Shown: one piece after another, positions 1 to 13,700 of the stretch | Layout of the letters: every line of letters begins with the position of its first letter | Numbering within the stretch: the first letter of the stretch is position 1 | Source of the DNA: Siderastrea siderea | Taxonomy: Eukaryota; Cnidaria; Anthozoa; Scleractinia; Rhizangiidae | DNA: 64,000 nt | Reading direction: 5' to 3' | Assembly (NCBI GenBank): GCA_964030785.1 | Contig: OZ034978.1 | Coordinates: forward strand, 2,624,501 to 2,688,500 | The notes under the pieces: generated by a model | Told to the model about the DNA's origin: nothing | Databases searched by the model: none | The model's input: the letters and a program-made list of their open reading frames with translations, nothing else | Made by a program: the position numbers and the translations under genes

Positions 1-1770
1 TACTGGTTGAAAGTCACTGAGTTCTGGAAGCATCATCCACATTCGTTCCACTAATGTTCTACTGAACTCTGGCAAACCAGTAAAGTTGTCCAGCTTCAAT
101 TTCCTTTTCTTGAAATTCACCTGAGGTCCAAAGTCCTGTAGTACAAACAATAAGACAAACATAAAAGAATGAAACTGGCATAAAATCAAATATCGTTACT
201 TTTTTCAAATTGATCTCAATACTGAAGTTCAAAAATGTTTTTCTATTTCAGTTGGAGGACTTCAAGTATTTTAGTCTGAAAAAGTGCAAGTGTTCAACTG
301 CTTGTTGGCACACCTCCTCTGAATACATTGAGGAGTAACCCCTTTGAGTAGTGCCAAGACAAGACTTCTCATGACATTACCCCATATACAAGAGTGTTTT
401 TCAATAATATCAGCCCCAAGGGGGTACAAAGATTTAAAAATGAGGGGAAGAGAAAAGTTTGTTTGGGATTGAAATTCATAACACCACTATTATTATTAAA
501 GAGGCATAGTCACGGGGATTTCGCAGATTTCTGGGCAAAACTGTGCTAAAATTGTCTGTAGCTAACTTTATCCATGCCCAACATTGTGTTTGAACAGATA
601 ATGGAACATGTTAACTTAATTTCATTAAAGAAAACAAACCATGACCATTTAATATCGATTTAATGTCAACACACTGAAAGAATTTGAAAAGTTTAGCCTA
701 ATTTTTTCAAATTGCAATTCATTTCCATCTGTGCCATCCGTAGCAACAGACAACAGAAAATAGTTTCTGTGAAGTAATACAGCCTTTGGTAACAAAACTA
801 GACCATTATTTGTGGGCGTTCATTGATGTGAGTACATATTTTTTATTTTTAAACTGAACTTGAATAGCGTGACTATGCCCCTTTAAGTATTTTGTGTTTT
901 TGTTTCTTGGGTTTTTTTTGTGATTGAAGATAAAGACTAGCTGGGTATTTTTGATGGGGGAGAGGAAGTATATTTTGAGCTTGGTCTCAGCCCAAGGGTT
1001 TCTTGGGATATTTAAGGGGGTAGTATATGTACAGCTGTAGATGCCTCCCCCCAACATTTCAGCTTTGTTTCTTAATTATCTCCATGAGATCTCATTCAAT
1101 CCAAAAATGCTATCATAGGATCATAGCGCGAGCTCCCATAAATTTGAGAGATTTTTTTGGCGATTTTTAAAGTGAACGTAAAGAAAGAGAAGGGGGAGGG
1201 AAATTGAGTTAAATTGAGTTAAAAATATAATTTAAAGTTAACAATTAATAGATGGGCACCAAAACAGTCCACAAGCATCCCCAAGTGCTCTTGCGTGGGG
1301 TGGACTGTCTGGGGTTGTGTACAAAAATTGAATCCCTCTTTTATTTCTCCCTTAAATCTTCCTGTTTCCTAAAAATTCACGTATATTGCCCCCTCATGTA
1401 CACCTCCCCGCGCGTGCCTAATGTAGGGCATCCATTTTTGTTTCACCTGCTTTCGTCTGCCAGACTGTGACGGTTTCCAAATAGTTCTGTCAATTTCTGT
1501 GACAATCGACTGTTCCTCTACTTCGTTTACAAACTCCTGAATCACACTGACCCCCTCCAGTGCGATAAAATCCATTTTATCCCGTTCTCTGCAATGCTTG
1601 CATTGTTGATCGGTTCGCAAGGTGTCTCCGCATTGAATACAAAGCTTGTAATGTTGAATCCCCGTACTATGTTCTAAGTCTAACGATTTTGTAGGTATGT
1701 TCTTATCTTCACACAGTAAACAGTTTCGAATGCCGCTACATCCACATTTCTTCTCCCCAGAGGCCGCCAT
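1..1770 (-). CDS. ALKBH4: ALKBH4, alkylated DNA/protein repair-like dioxygenase (5' part, two exons)
   Basis: Exon 1 is 1770-1447 (start codon 1770-1768) and exon 2 is 135-1, cut by the window edge; both splice sites are canonical and the join is in phase 0. The 153 residues visible match animal ALKBH4 as I know it: a Cys-rich start (CGCSGIRNCLLCE), then WKPSQSGRRKQ at the exon junction, continuing as DFGPQVNFKKRK and GLPEFSR. ALKBH4 is a 2-oxoglutarate/Fe(II) dioxygenase reported to demethylate actin Lys84 and to act on DNA 6-methyladenine. The iron-binding HxD...H residues lie outside the window. Human ALKBH4 is about 302 aa, so roughly half is seen. The start codon sits inside AAGATGGCGGCC, a YY1-type motif. 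The gene is transcribed away from LRWD1, whose start lies 249 bp off. The intron (136-1446) holds a TTAA MITE and otherwise nothing I recognise. Confidence 0.95.
496..886. mobile_element. TTAA-flanked MITE (391 bp) in ALKBH4 intron 1
   Basis: The left end reads TTAAAGAGGCATAGTCACG and the right end, read on the minus strand, TTAAAGGGGCATAGTCACG, so the terminal inverted repeats differ at one position in the first 19. Both ends carry TTAA (496-499 and 883-886), the target duplication typical of piggyBac-like elements. The interior has no long ORF, so the element would be non-autonomous. The superfamily is inferred from the TTAA only. Confidence 0.75.
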
Positions 1771-2019
1771 CTTGAAAATTTACCAGAACTTATCTTTCTA
1801 AGAATAATGGTGATTGGTTAAATTCCAAATGATCCAATCAAAAGTGTCGTCATATCACAGCAGTTGGCCCCATTGCGCATGACTTCTGTTGCTGTCTCTC
1901 TCACACGTGTTGATATCTGTTATGGTGGTGTTTACTAGTCATTGTGAAGGCTCCCGATGTAATATTTTGTGAAAATACTGTGTTAGTGCTCATCCTGCAC
2001 ACTCCTCAACCCAGCAAAT
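1771..2019. promoter_or_regulatory. Shared bidirectional upstream region of ALKBH4 and LRWD1
   Basis: Only 249 bp separate the two divergent start codons. I see no TATA box. There are CCAAT-box cores in both orientations (ATTGG near 1813, CCAATCA near 1833), a palindromic E-box CACGTG at 1904-1909 and an NRF1-like GCGCATGA near 1875. A YY1-type motif, AAGATGGCGGC, overlaps the ALKBH4 start codon. These are common parts of TATA-less housekeeping bidirectional promoters. Transcription start sites are not visible from sequence, so the 5' UTRs must occupy part of this interval. Confidence 0.7.
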
Positions 2020-5000
2020 ATGGCAGACAATCAGAAACTCACGGTAGAGGACATAAAGAAGCGAGCTGGTTGTGACGACTTGTCTGAAATCCGGCAACTA
2101 AAGTAAGCATGCACTTGTACCTCTGCACGGATATTGACAACTCGCTTGGATAACTCGTGAGATTTGCTATTTTATTTTAAGTAAATGTAGGTTTAGAAGA
2201 CAATTTTGCAATCTTAAGTTGCAAAATTGATCTTCATTACGTCTTGGGGCGCTTGCATCATATTTTGTTAGGGAGCACGCAAATTACCAAAATATCAAAC
2301 AATGAGCTTTACGAACCCTGAGTTCATTGTAGGTGAATGTTGTAACTGTAATGTATATTTTTTCAAAAATGAGCTCTTAGTGTACTCATTTCCTATGGAC
2401 ATGCACATAGTTTTAGAAATACAGTAGTCCCCCATTGCCTTGAACCTGGCCATTTCAAATCGCCAGCTGTCTCAAACTCAAACGTCAAACTTAATTTCCT
2501 TGATTGATTCACTCACTATTTACTATTGGCTATCTTAGACGCCTATTGTCTCGAACAGTTTTTTATTTCCCTTGCATGTTTGAGATGTGGGAGTAACTGT
2601 GATTCATTAGTTAACAACCCACATCTCAATCATGCAATGGAAATAAAGAATTATTGTTTGAGACAATAGGAACAGTTGATGTTCCTATTTGAACAGTTAA
2701 TGTTCAACCAGGAGAGGTGGCATGTGGGTCTCAATCATGCAAGGGAAATAAAGAATTATTGTTTGAGACAATAGGAACAGTTAATGTTCCTATTTGAACA
2801 GTTAATGTTCAACCAGGAGAAGTGGCATGTGGGTCTCAATCATGCAAGGGAAATAAAGAATTATTGTTTGAGACAATAGGAACAGTTAATGTTCCTATTC
2901 GAACAGTTAATGTTCAACCAGGAGAGGTGGCATGCGGGGGTTGGGGTGGGAGGGGGGGGGGGGTGGGGGAAGGTGGATCAGTTCTTCCATATATATAAGC
3001 TATACATGTGAGATTTGCTGCTGTTGAAAGAATGGGGGTGAGGGGTATGGTTTTCAAGCAGTTTAGTCTGAGATAGGGTATAGGTATTAGAAAATTTTGG
3101 TCTAGAATAGGGTATTAGATTTACTGTGGGATAGCAGCCATGTCAAAATGATTTGCAATAACAGGCAGCACAATAAAGTAATAGGCAACAAGAACTGGGA
3201 TCCTTGCCTGCTAGAAGGGTTGTGGGGAACTCCAATGTGAAGGAAGCAGCAAATAACTGTCTATAAAGGGCAAAACTACTGGCTGCTGGAACATTTTGAT
3301 AGGGTTGCCTTGGGATAGGGTACTCAAGAAAGGGGTTTCAAAATGTAGGTGAACATGGTCTGGTTGAGGGGGTACGGTTTTTTCGGATTTCCAGGAGAAA
3401 ACTCTCACCAAAAAATTCACAGACTGCTTCCCCTAGATGTTCATTTTTGAAACCAGTAAATGAGGTATTGCCTGCACTGCAGGGTGGCTTCTTGTGATGA
3501 TAGGACTGTTCTCTTTGTAAGTAAAATGTATGCTCCTGTCATCCAGACTTACCTGTTACTGGCAATAAAAAACAATTTGACTTAAGTTTGAAAATCTCAG
3601 CAATCAAACAAGGATTATTACTAGCATCAGGTTATAATCTACAATTAGCTTGGCTTGATTAATAGGGGTGAAGTTGTGACCCTTTGCTATTGTTTTAGTC
3701 TCCAATTTTGACTTGCCCTGTTAACTAACCTCAGGTTTGAAACAGTTAGTTGACAATATTATTACTTAACTAGTTGTTACATGAGTTGCGTACATGGGAT
3801 ATATAAAATCATTATATCCAGCTGTAACAAATGGCTGCTAGATATTCCAATGCAATTTATAATTAAAATTGAAACAAAGTTCTAAAGTAAAGGTCTTGTT
3901 GCAAGGTCCAGTCCTCTGTAGTGTTTACACAATGGATCTAGTTGCGGGTTCAAGTGGGTAGTTCACATGGAGGGACTTGGTCCCCAGGACTAGTCACAGG
4001 GACTAGTCACCTGATGTGTGCTGACCTTTATTGATATAAATTTCAGGTCTAGTATTTTAGTTAAACCAACCTTACAGTAAATCTTTTTACAACAACTGTT
4101 AGTAAGGGGATTATTCTCCAGTTTACTTGACTGATTAATGCTGACTCACCTTTATTTGTTTTGCTATGATGTTACAGGGAGTAAAATCAGTGGAAAATAA
4201 TTTTAGTAATTATGGCCTTAATATGTTCTGTTAACAGCCTGTCAGATCTTGGATTAACTTCCATCCCTGCTGAGCTACTACAAAAGCTGCCAAATCTGGA
4301 GAACCTTGATCTGTCCAAGAACAAACTAACAGCTATTGAATTTGATGGAACCCTACCACAAATAAAAACACTTAGTTTTTCCAGCAACCAGCTAAGCAAT
4401 GTGGATGGATTGTCAGCATTTCCTAACCTTGAAAACTTGAATGTCACTAACAATCCCACTCTTGAGGTAACACAAACGGCAGGGTGTGTTGTTATTTTTA
4501 ACACACCGTTGAAAATAATCAGTTGGAATTGTCTCAATGATTGTAATAAGATAGTTGGTTTAGGAAGGGGCAGGTTATTTAGGACTGTCACTCAGCTTTG
4601 AAAAAGTTGGCTCCCATGAAAGTAATTAGACATAACCTAAACAAATCAATTGGTTTCCAGTGGGTGTTGTGTTCAATTATACTCATTTTTATACTATATC
4701 TTGCCTGTTACTTTCACTGATCATAAAAGCTGATTGACAATTACCAGCCAAAGTCCTGCTCATTTCAGAATGTGATGTCTAAAGTAGTTTTGGGGTGCTA
4801 TGATTGGATAGGTGTGTAATATTTTTTAAAACATGTATTTAAAACTGACCTAATGTGGTTTGAGGGTGCTATGATTGTCTGGGTGCATTTTTTTTGGTTT
4901 ACTTTTGTTACAAACATATTTTAAAAACAAACCTAGTGTTCAGTCAATGGTCTCTAGGTGCAGTTTTGCCTGGTGCCACAAGTTTTACTTGCTGTTTGAC

Positions 5001-8000
5001 TTACTGTTATCACTTTCTATATCATTTACAGGTTTCAGACAAATACAAACTAGTGTCGCTGTGCCCCCTGTTAAAAATGCTGGATGGAAAGGTCAGTAGT
5101 AGTTTATTACTTAGGAAAGATTGTCTTTGCTATTTGTCTGATTGAGGATGTTGATTGCTGGTTCTTTCTGGGTGTGAGTGTCCTTGTGTTCCCAATTTTT
5201 TTGTGGACTATTGTGATCCATACGTTCATGTGTTGTATCTTTGAGGAAGGATATTTGTTATCATTCAATATTGCTCACTGACAGGCACCTTTACACAAAT
5301 TTTGCCAAACTCACATTGGTTTAAGTGTGTCAATGTCACAACAACAGTTGAGTACAAAGCTGTTAGTGATGAATACATGTTCAGTAGAACGACATTTAGT
5401 GTTTAAATTCTGCACATTATAAAATGAAATATTGTTAATATTATTCTTAATATTATTCTAACTTGCAAACTTTTTCATCAGCTTTTTTGTGTTGGCAAAC
5501 TTTCCTCTGGCTTGTGATTGCCTGTTAATCACATGTTTTTCACATTAAACCCAATATGCCCAATTTTACCTTTCTGGACATTTGCGGATGAAAATGCAAT
5601 GTTGGAGGAATATGTAAATTTGTGACCTTGGTCATGGAAACATTATTTGCTGTCCTATAGCTCGTTACAGTTTGCACTGCAACTGCAGTGGGTTAAGAGA
5701 GAGCCTAACCAAGTTACTGGTAGTCTTTTATCCGTCTTTTAGCCATCTCTAACCAAAGCCCTAAGGCCCTGAAAATGCCTCTCAACTTTGTGCCTTTGGT
5801 GTGTGTCTCTGACATTTCACTTTTACATTTTGTAGGATATTGCTTTGATGAGAGATGCTGTCAATAGACTGGATAATACATTGCTCCAAAAGGTTGGAAA
5901 CTAAACAACTTGGTTTACGATGTGTGTGACAGAGAATAGAGGGCTTGCTTATCTGATTTGATGCAAACACAGGAGGTATTTTGGGAGAATTTGAATGTTG
6001 CATGTATGTGAATGTGGGCCACAAGGGAGGGTTCAGTGCATTTTCAAGAATGTGAACTTTTGAATCCTCCCAAATTCCTTTTAGTATTTGCATCATTCAG
6101 GTCATATGAGCACACATTGGTTACTTACTTATGAATTCTTCCAGACTCTTTCTAGTGTTTGCATTGTGTTATGTAGGCATGTGTGCACTTTCTATTTTCT
6201 AATAACAAAGTACTCCATTTGTACTCCAATTAGACAGTGGCTTATATAATTTAAGAAAACGAGAATTTGTTCAACCTCGATTCTCTTCGGCAACATATGG
6301 AAAACACTCACTTCGTTACCTAGGGCCCAAACTTTGGAATGATCTCACTTCTAGACTAAGAAATTTACCCTCTTTGAAGCAATTTAAGAACGTTATACAT
6401 GATCGGGACCTCACTGCGTTGGCTGCAAATGTCAGTGATTGTCGAGGCTGCAACCTATGCCAAGAATGACTGGCCGCCAACATTACATAACATAATTTTT
6501 ATTTTTAACATAATTTTTATTTTTATATTTTAATGTAGTTGAAGAAACAGAATTTTAATATATTTTTACAGTTTTTTTAGCTTAGTTAATTGTTGTAATT
6601 AGGCTTTTTAAATGTATATAAATATTTTCCATTTTATATATATTAATTACGTTTTTAGTTAGGCAGGTTAGGTGTCCACAATTAGTAAAGGGGACTTTTC
6701 CCCTCAGCTACTACAGTTTTGACACGTTAATAAAGTTATTATTATTATTATTATTATTATTGTAACTGCTTAAAAAATAAGGCTTCTCACTGAATGTTAA
6801 GAATAAGGGAATGAAATAAGCCTTGGCCAAAGTATTTGAGAACCACTTCAAGTTTCTTTTCAAGACTCTACCAAAAAGGAAAAGTGAACATGATGAATTG
6901 GTCAGTTTAAGTACACTGTAATTAAATGCCTTCTTTTCTTTGTCTGTTGTAGACGACTGATACATGGAGGGTACATTTTAGCAAAAAGTACACAGTCAGT
7001 CAGTTAACGAGTGTAAAAAGAGCAGAACTTGAAAAAGAGTTCATTGAAAAGCTCAAGGTATGAATGATGTAAAGCAGTTGTCTTCTTTGTGATAGCTATT
7101 GTCATCTTTTAAATGCTAAATTTCGTTGTCAAGTGACAGCTGTGCAAGTTTAAATGTCACAGAATATGACCTTTATCATACTCATCTAATTATTACAGAT
7201 TTTTTGTCAGAGTCATTGTCATCATACACTGAAAAGAGGAAACAAAGTTCCCTTTTTTTTGACCACGCTTGGTGTAGCCTTTGATGTGCAAATCCTAGTA
7301 ATGTCCACAAGATATGTCAAATATAAACCAAGTCAAATATAAGTCAAGTCAAGATATGTCAAATATAAACCAAGATATGTCAAATATAAACCATAAGACT
7401 CCCTGCACTCATATGTGAAGCATTTTGTATTTTCCCTTTCACCGTGGCACTTATAAAATATCCTTGTAGTATACACAACTTGTATGTGGCATGTGACTAA
7501 GATGGTGAAGCATACTCTTGAACCTTTTTGTCATGTCTTATTTACCACAAGCTTTTAGCTATTGTGTGGTTCCAGATAATATCCATACCCCTACCACGGA
7601 GGGAATTTCACTTAGGACCCCTCCTCCTCCCCGGATTTTCCATTTTTTAGCCAATGGCTCCCTGTAACATCATAGTCATATGGCTACTGTCAGAGCTTAA
7701 AAATCAATGATAGACGACAGTGTCGTGTCTGTCTTACGATTTGTGAGGCTGGGGGGATATTCTGTGAGACGATGGGTGGGGGTGTGCACCGGGACACTGA
7801 AACTCTTACCTTATCAGCGGCACAAACCCATACAGCTAATGTTATGGGAGTAAGACCCCCGGGCTTTTGTGTACGTGAGGTCTGGCAGGATTTTATTCGC
7901 GTTGTAGTCCTGTGTTTACTTAGCTGAAGTACAAATTTCCACAGCAGCAAATACAAGACGGACTTGCTAATTTGAGATGTTGTATGAACAGAACATGGAA

Positions 8001-10684
8001 ATTAACGTTACATCGATCCCTAATTAACAGTGAAAGGAACAATATTTAAAGCCCAAGTTTATAACGATAGTGAAAAGACTAGAGTAAAACAGCATAAAAT
8101 TTTCGGGATTATCTCTCGGTAACAGCGAAAATCTAAAATTTGCAGTGTCATTTTTAAGTGCGTGTTATAAAACATGAACCCATTTAAAACTAAATCGGAA
8201 ATTGCGCGGCTTGTTGCTAGCTATTCTTAAAACTGAAAAACTTGAATGAAACTAGTATCAAAATCCAAGTCACAGTGGTGATCAAGGAATTAGAGGATGG
8301 ATGTAGTAAAATCTTAACAAGACACTAAACGTTATTTCGGGGGGCTATTCATAGCTCAAAGTGTAAAGGGTATGTTGAGCAAATTTGCATAGTTGACAGC
8401 TGTAATTTCAGCCTTATTAGGAATGTAACGCAACACTTAAAACATCTCGAACCGACCGAAACAGTACCGAAAGATTAACAACAACAGATATGTGACAAAG
8501 CATTCTAATAGAGACCTGTTGGACCTACTGGAAAGCGAGCTGAATTTGAACATTTTCGTACTGTTCGAAGGCAAAGCAAACGAAATTTATTCGGCTGTAG
8601 GTTGAGACTCAAAATAAACATGTGAGCTAAAAATAACTTCGTACCGTGGGAAAGTTACAAATGTAAACATACTTTGGTCGATTTGTGAAGCAAAAAGAGG
8701 AAAATATTATAGCCGACTTGATTACAAAGCAAGCAACTTCAATTAACAGGGGAAATAAATATAGTTGCAAAACTACTTCAGTCGTGTTTATAAACGCTAG
8801 TTCAAACCGATTTTGAACGAAAATATTGTGGATACAAGAAACGCCGTTTGATGGCAGACTCCTGTTTTGACAATACAATGTACTAAGAACATAAGTGGTT
8901 GACTGAACATCTGAAACCTTACAAATTAAACAAAGTAAAGCGAGTCGCGTGTCACGCAAATCACGCAGAGCGTCAAAACGGCACCCTTTAGAAAGTTGAC
9001 CGTTTATGAGCACAGAAAAGTATTGGATATTCGCCGGTAGAAGTAAGAAATTAAAAGGTTCAACTGCAACTAACATTTATTTCTGAAGTAAAATTGTTAA
9101 CTTTCCACTGATCTTTGCCTAAATTATGTATGCAATATTTTTCGACGGTGAGTTTAAGTTTAAGTTTACTTGTTTTTGTCCGTGTTCTTTGAAGAACCGT
9201 GAAACAAAGAGCTTTCTTCAGTTTTTTTAACTCCGCGTAGTCACGCTGCTGAATCATTACCAGGTTTTTTAGTGGATAACCACAAGATCTTTCTGAGGGG
9301 TTAGGGTGGGACTTTCCGGAGGTGTAAAGTCCCATAGGTTGTCAGGATAAATTTCACCATATTGTGAAAAAAACAAACGTCATTGGCTCTGCGCGCATTG
9401 CGTGCCTATGTTTGAAGTAAGCTATAACCCCTCATCCCTCCGGATTTTCCACAGTTTGTCAAACACCCCCCCCAACTCCTCTGGAAAATTTTGTTCAAGA
9501 AGGGAGAGTTAAAAATGAAGCAACTGATCCAAATTTAAATGAAGCTAAGCTGTGCACATATATCCCATGTGGGAGATTTGCACAGTATAAGATTTAGATT
9601 TAGATTGTAGGACGCGTTTATACTGTTTATTAGCATTTAAAATAATAACGTGCATAGTCATAACTTACTCATAACATATTATCTTACCAATACCAACTGT
9701 TCTTCTCTATGCCAAACAGATATACTAGGTATCTGTAAAATTACCTTGACAAAAGCATGTAAAACATTCGTTTTAATTGAAGAATTCGCTTGAAAAGTCG
9801 CAGTGTTGCTGATAAACGTTACTCCAACATGAGCGCGATCATAAACAAAGAAAACGCACAAATAAAATTAAGGGGAAATGATCAAAATAGAAGAATAACG
9901 AATATTGAGTTCTCTAAAGTCGTTACACTGCATACCAGCCCTCAGTTAAGAGCCCGTTACTTGAAGGTGCAAGAGTAGAAGCCCATAAACGTATCTGGCA
10001 ACACTTGTACTTCGCAATAAATATTCTCGTTGCTGAGATCAGCAAAACACGACTTCTATGAGTCAATGAGATTGCGCTTCGCTTGCCAGTTGCCACGTAG
10101 GGAAGTTAAAAAGGACAGACTGATTGTTGGTAAGCAACGCTTATAATTAATGTCAACCATGAAGGTAAGCTTAAAATTTAGGTTGTTTAGACAGCGCAGA
10201 CATTTCGTCAAAGGATCGTCATCTCGATAAGTAAATGTAACCACTCCTGGTACGCGTTGCTGTCTTCTTGAAGACTGGTAACGAGTAAGGGCAGCTACTT
10301 CTACACAATGATGATGTTTATCTCGTTTCTGCCCCAATATCGCTACCAAAGTGCCTTTGGGAGAAAGAATGCCTGTTTTACATTTAAGAAAAGTGTTTAT
10401 TTAACAGTTGAACTAATTTAATTCCACAATTCGGTGAGTAGTAATTTTCGAACTATATCTGCAGCTTACATCGGAATGAATCATAGTTGACCCTCTGGAA
10501 AGTAATTTATCCATTCAACCCCCTCTCCTCTGGAGTTTCCTGGGCTTTTGACCCCCCCCCCCCCACCCCTCGGGAATTTCTAATTCCCTCCGTGGTGGGG
10601 GTAGGGATATTTTCTGGCACCACACATCAATTCTTATATATATATAAATAAAGATTGATTGATTGATTGATGATTGATTGGGTA

Positions 10685-10717
<33 letters not shown>

Positions 10718-13700
10718 GCAGTACACGCAGTTTTCCCTGTTAATAACTTGTAAAAATATTACTAAAATTTTTTTTCCATTATCTATTTCAGAGTGAAGTT
10801 ACTTGTGGTCCTGCCATGCTAAAGAATTACAGAGAATATAAGGTACATTGCTTTTACGAATAGAACCTTAAAACTGTATGGAGTGACCTGGATTTGTGTT
10901 ATTTATGTATATTCGTCAGCTTTGTTTAACCTTGCTTCAAGTGACTTGGCACCAGTGAACTGTTAATTTTTTCAGGTGCTTCATGTTATTAGAAAAACCA
11001 ACTAGCATGTGCTGACTTGGAGTTTAACTTTAACTTTTTTGGTCAGCTCACAATTTTAGGAAAACTTCATCTGAAGAAATTTGATATGAATGAGCAGGAT
11101 GAAGAGCCACCAACTAAGAAACGGAAGGCATCTGAAGGTACCTGTTCCATCAATATCACACATTATCCTCTGGTATTTTCCTGTTCTTGGAAGGTTTTTG
11201 GGAGAATTTGTTTTTCAAGACATTATTTCTGACATCACAAGGTTTTCTGTTCCATGGCACGTGAACAGCCACCCCCTCCCCTCAAGAAAAAATCTTGAGG
11301 GGAGGGGGTGGCTGTTCACAGGCTATCTGTTCCAATGACAAACCTACTTGAATATCATTTGTTATAAGATGGGTGAGACAAGAAGCTTTACTTGATATTG
11401 TCTATCTACCACCCCCACTAATGATCAAATGTGCATTATAGAAAATTTTAATAAGTACCTTATAAGTGCCTTAAGGTGATTCCATTCAATTGCATTGCGC
11501 ATCCTTTCTGCGCATCATTTTTTGCGTGATTAGCGTGCGCACTTTCGGCACTTGGTAGGTTTTCTATGAAAACTGAGTTGTTTAGAGAAATAAATGGTTG
11601 TTTTCTCCTAATCGAGCACGGTGACCCCATTTTTTATTGTATAAACTCAATCAGGACAGTGTTCCCAAAGCAAATTTAAAACGTTAGCAAAAACCTATGA
11701 TCAGATTTTGCACAGTTGAAGAAAATCCTACAAAAAAAGCCATTTAGGGTAGAGGACCGCACATCAATCTACCTTCGTCACCGTCTACTTTTTGAGTTTC
11801 CAGTAAATTTGAAGCTTTTTGGTCATGTTTTGTACAACACAGATGACTATACAGACGTACAAAGTCAACCTATACATGAAATATCAATCTGCAGTTGAAA
11901 TATTGAGCATATTGGCTTCGCGCGTTTATTGCCTGAAAATGCCTTTAAACACTGTATTCGTCAGCAGTATACCACTAAAACAAGCACGGTGACCCCCCAT
12001 TTTCATTGCAATTTTAGACCCTACATGGCTTGTTGAATATTTATGCCAAGCTTCATTACAAATCTATGGCAGATTCTTTTTCTGGGGACTCACCTTAAGT
12101 GTTTATTGGATCATTTACATTAAGTCTTGAACTTTAACTTTAGAGACGTTCTTTATAAAAAGCATTGTAGTTGGCTTTGGGATAACTGGTCTGAAAACGG
12201 GTTTCTCTTTGTTGTCACGTGTAGCAGTGAATGGGAAGCCTGAGGAGATTGTTAGGAAAGTGAAAAGTGAATCAGATCAGAAGAAAGATGTAACAACACC
12301 AGAGACTAAACCAAGAAAAGTGAAAAGTGAATCAGTAAAAACACCAGAAAGTAAGCCAAGTAAAAAGAAGGAAAGGACACCAAGGAAGGAAGCTAAGGTA
12401 GAGTTGTAGGTTATTGTCAATTGCTTGTTTGTTTCTCTTTGAGCTTTCTGATGGATTCAATGCTGTGCAGGTTATCAGCTAGTGACTCTCATTTTTGCCT
12501 CATATTCTGTGGTGTTTTCACCCTTTTACTCCAAAATCAAAATTCAAGACAAATCCCAAATTCAATTTTGTAAAATAGTTAAATATAAATAGTACCATGT
12601 GAAAGTACTGCAGCTAAAGAGGTTTCATTTTCACACCATAGGATTTCATACACACACTCAAAAGATAGAACCATCTCAAATGTCTCCGTAACTGACTCTG
12701 GAAGTGAAAGGGTTAAAGTTTCTTTCTTTCTTTTTTTTTTTTGCAGTCAAACAAGCGATTTGTCCAAAAATGGCCAAAAAGCCAGTCAGAAAACAAAATA
12801 TATTATGGCTTTTTGTCAAGTGGAAGATGAAAATGAATCCTTGTAAAAACATTCAATCTATGTTTGTTTCTTAGCTGTTGTGAGCAGAGGCCAGACTGTT
12901 TTTGTACATGTAGTCTTGGCTTCTTTGCGGGATTGCTCACAGTTTCCAAGAGCTGTCTTTTGTTTTTAACTCATTCCAACATGATTGACTTGAGATGTGT
13001 ATTTTAGAGGCACCTTTCTTATGAAATGTCAGATTTTTAAGCAACATTTGTTGTATCTATTTAGTCCATGTATAATGACTTTGCAAACTAAGGACTTTTT
13101 AAAAATCTGCAAGGGAAATGACATGTTAAAAATATCCATTCATAAACTAATAAAGCTAGTAATAAACTGATTTTGTTACTCTATTCAAACTGATCTGTAA
13201 GAAGTATTTTCTACCACTGGACCTGTTCTTAAGCGCTGACAGCTATTTTGGACACACTCCTTAATCTCTGATCACTCCTAGTTATCACTTGTTATTAGTG
13301 GAGTTACAATTCTTGTAAGATTTTGTAATGAAATGCAGTCTTGTTTGTTTATGCAACTGTAAATCTGCTCATTTGGAAGTCATAAATTAGAACAGATATC
13401 TCATTCTTGCTATACAGCTGTAGATCTGTTTGAATAAAGTGACTTTTGTTTTGATTGACAGAAGGAGAGCTCTAGTCCTGTTTACAATGAGTTTGCAGTG
13501 TCTCATCTGCTACAGACACATTCGCTCAATAATGACCCAACTGACAGGAAAACACAAGTTTGGGGCTGTGAGTTTGAACCAGATCCTGACAGCATGATAA
13601 AAGGTAGAGAAAATTGCCATTAATTTTTTTAGTAATGAGAGGGTCACAAAATTGGCTGCAAAGTGGAAGAAATGGTGCTAAAGCAAAGTTTATCAAAGAC

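Noticed and set aside
4187..4591. Minus-strand 134-aa frame opposite the LRWD1 LRR exon
   Set aside because: Antisense shadow of a clearly conserved leucine-rich repeat exon.
8627..9076. 149-aa minus-strand frame as a transposase
   Set aside because: No catalytic motif or family resemblance could be seen. Kept only as part of the 3.06-kb element description.
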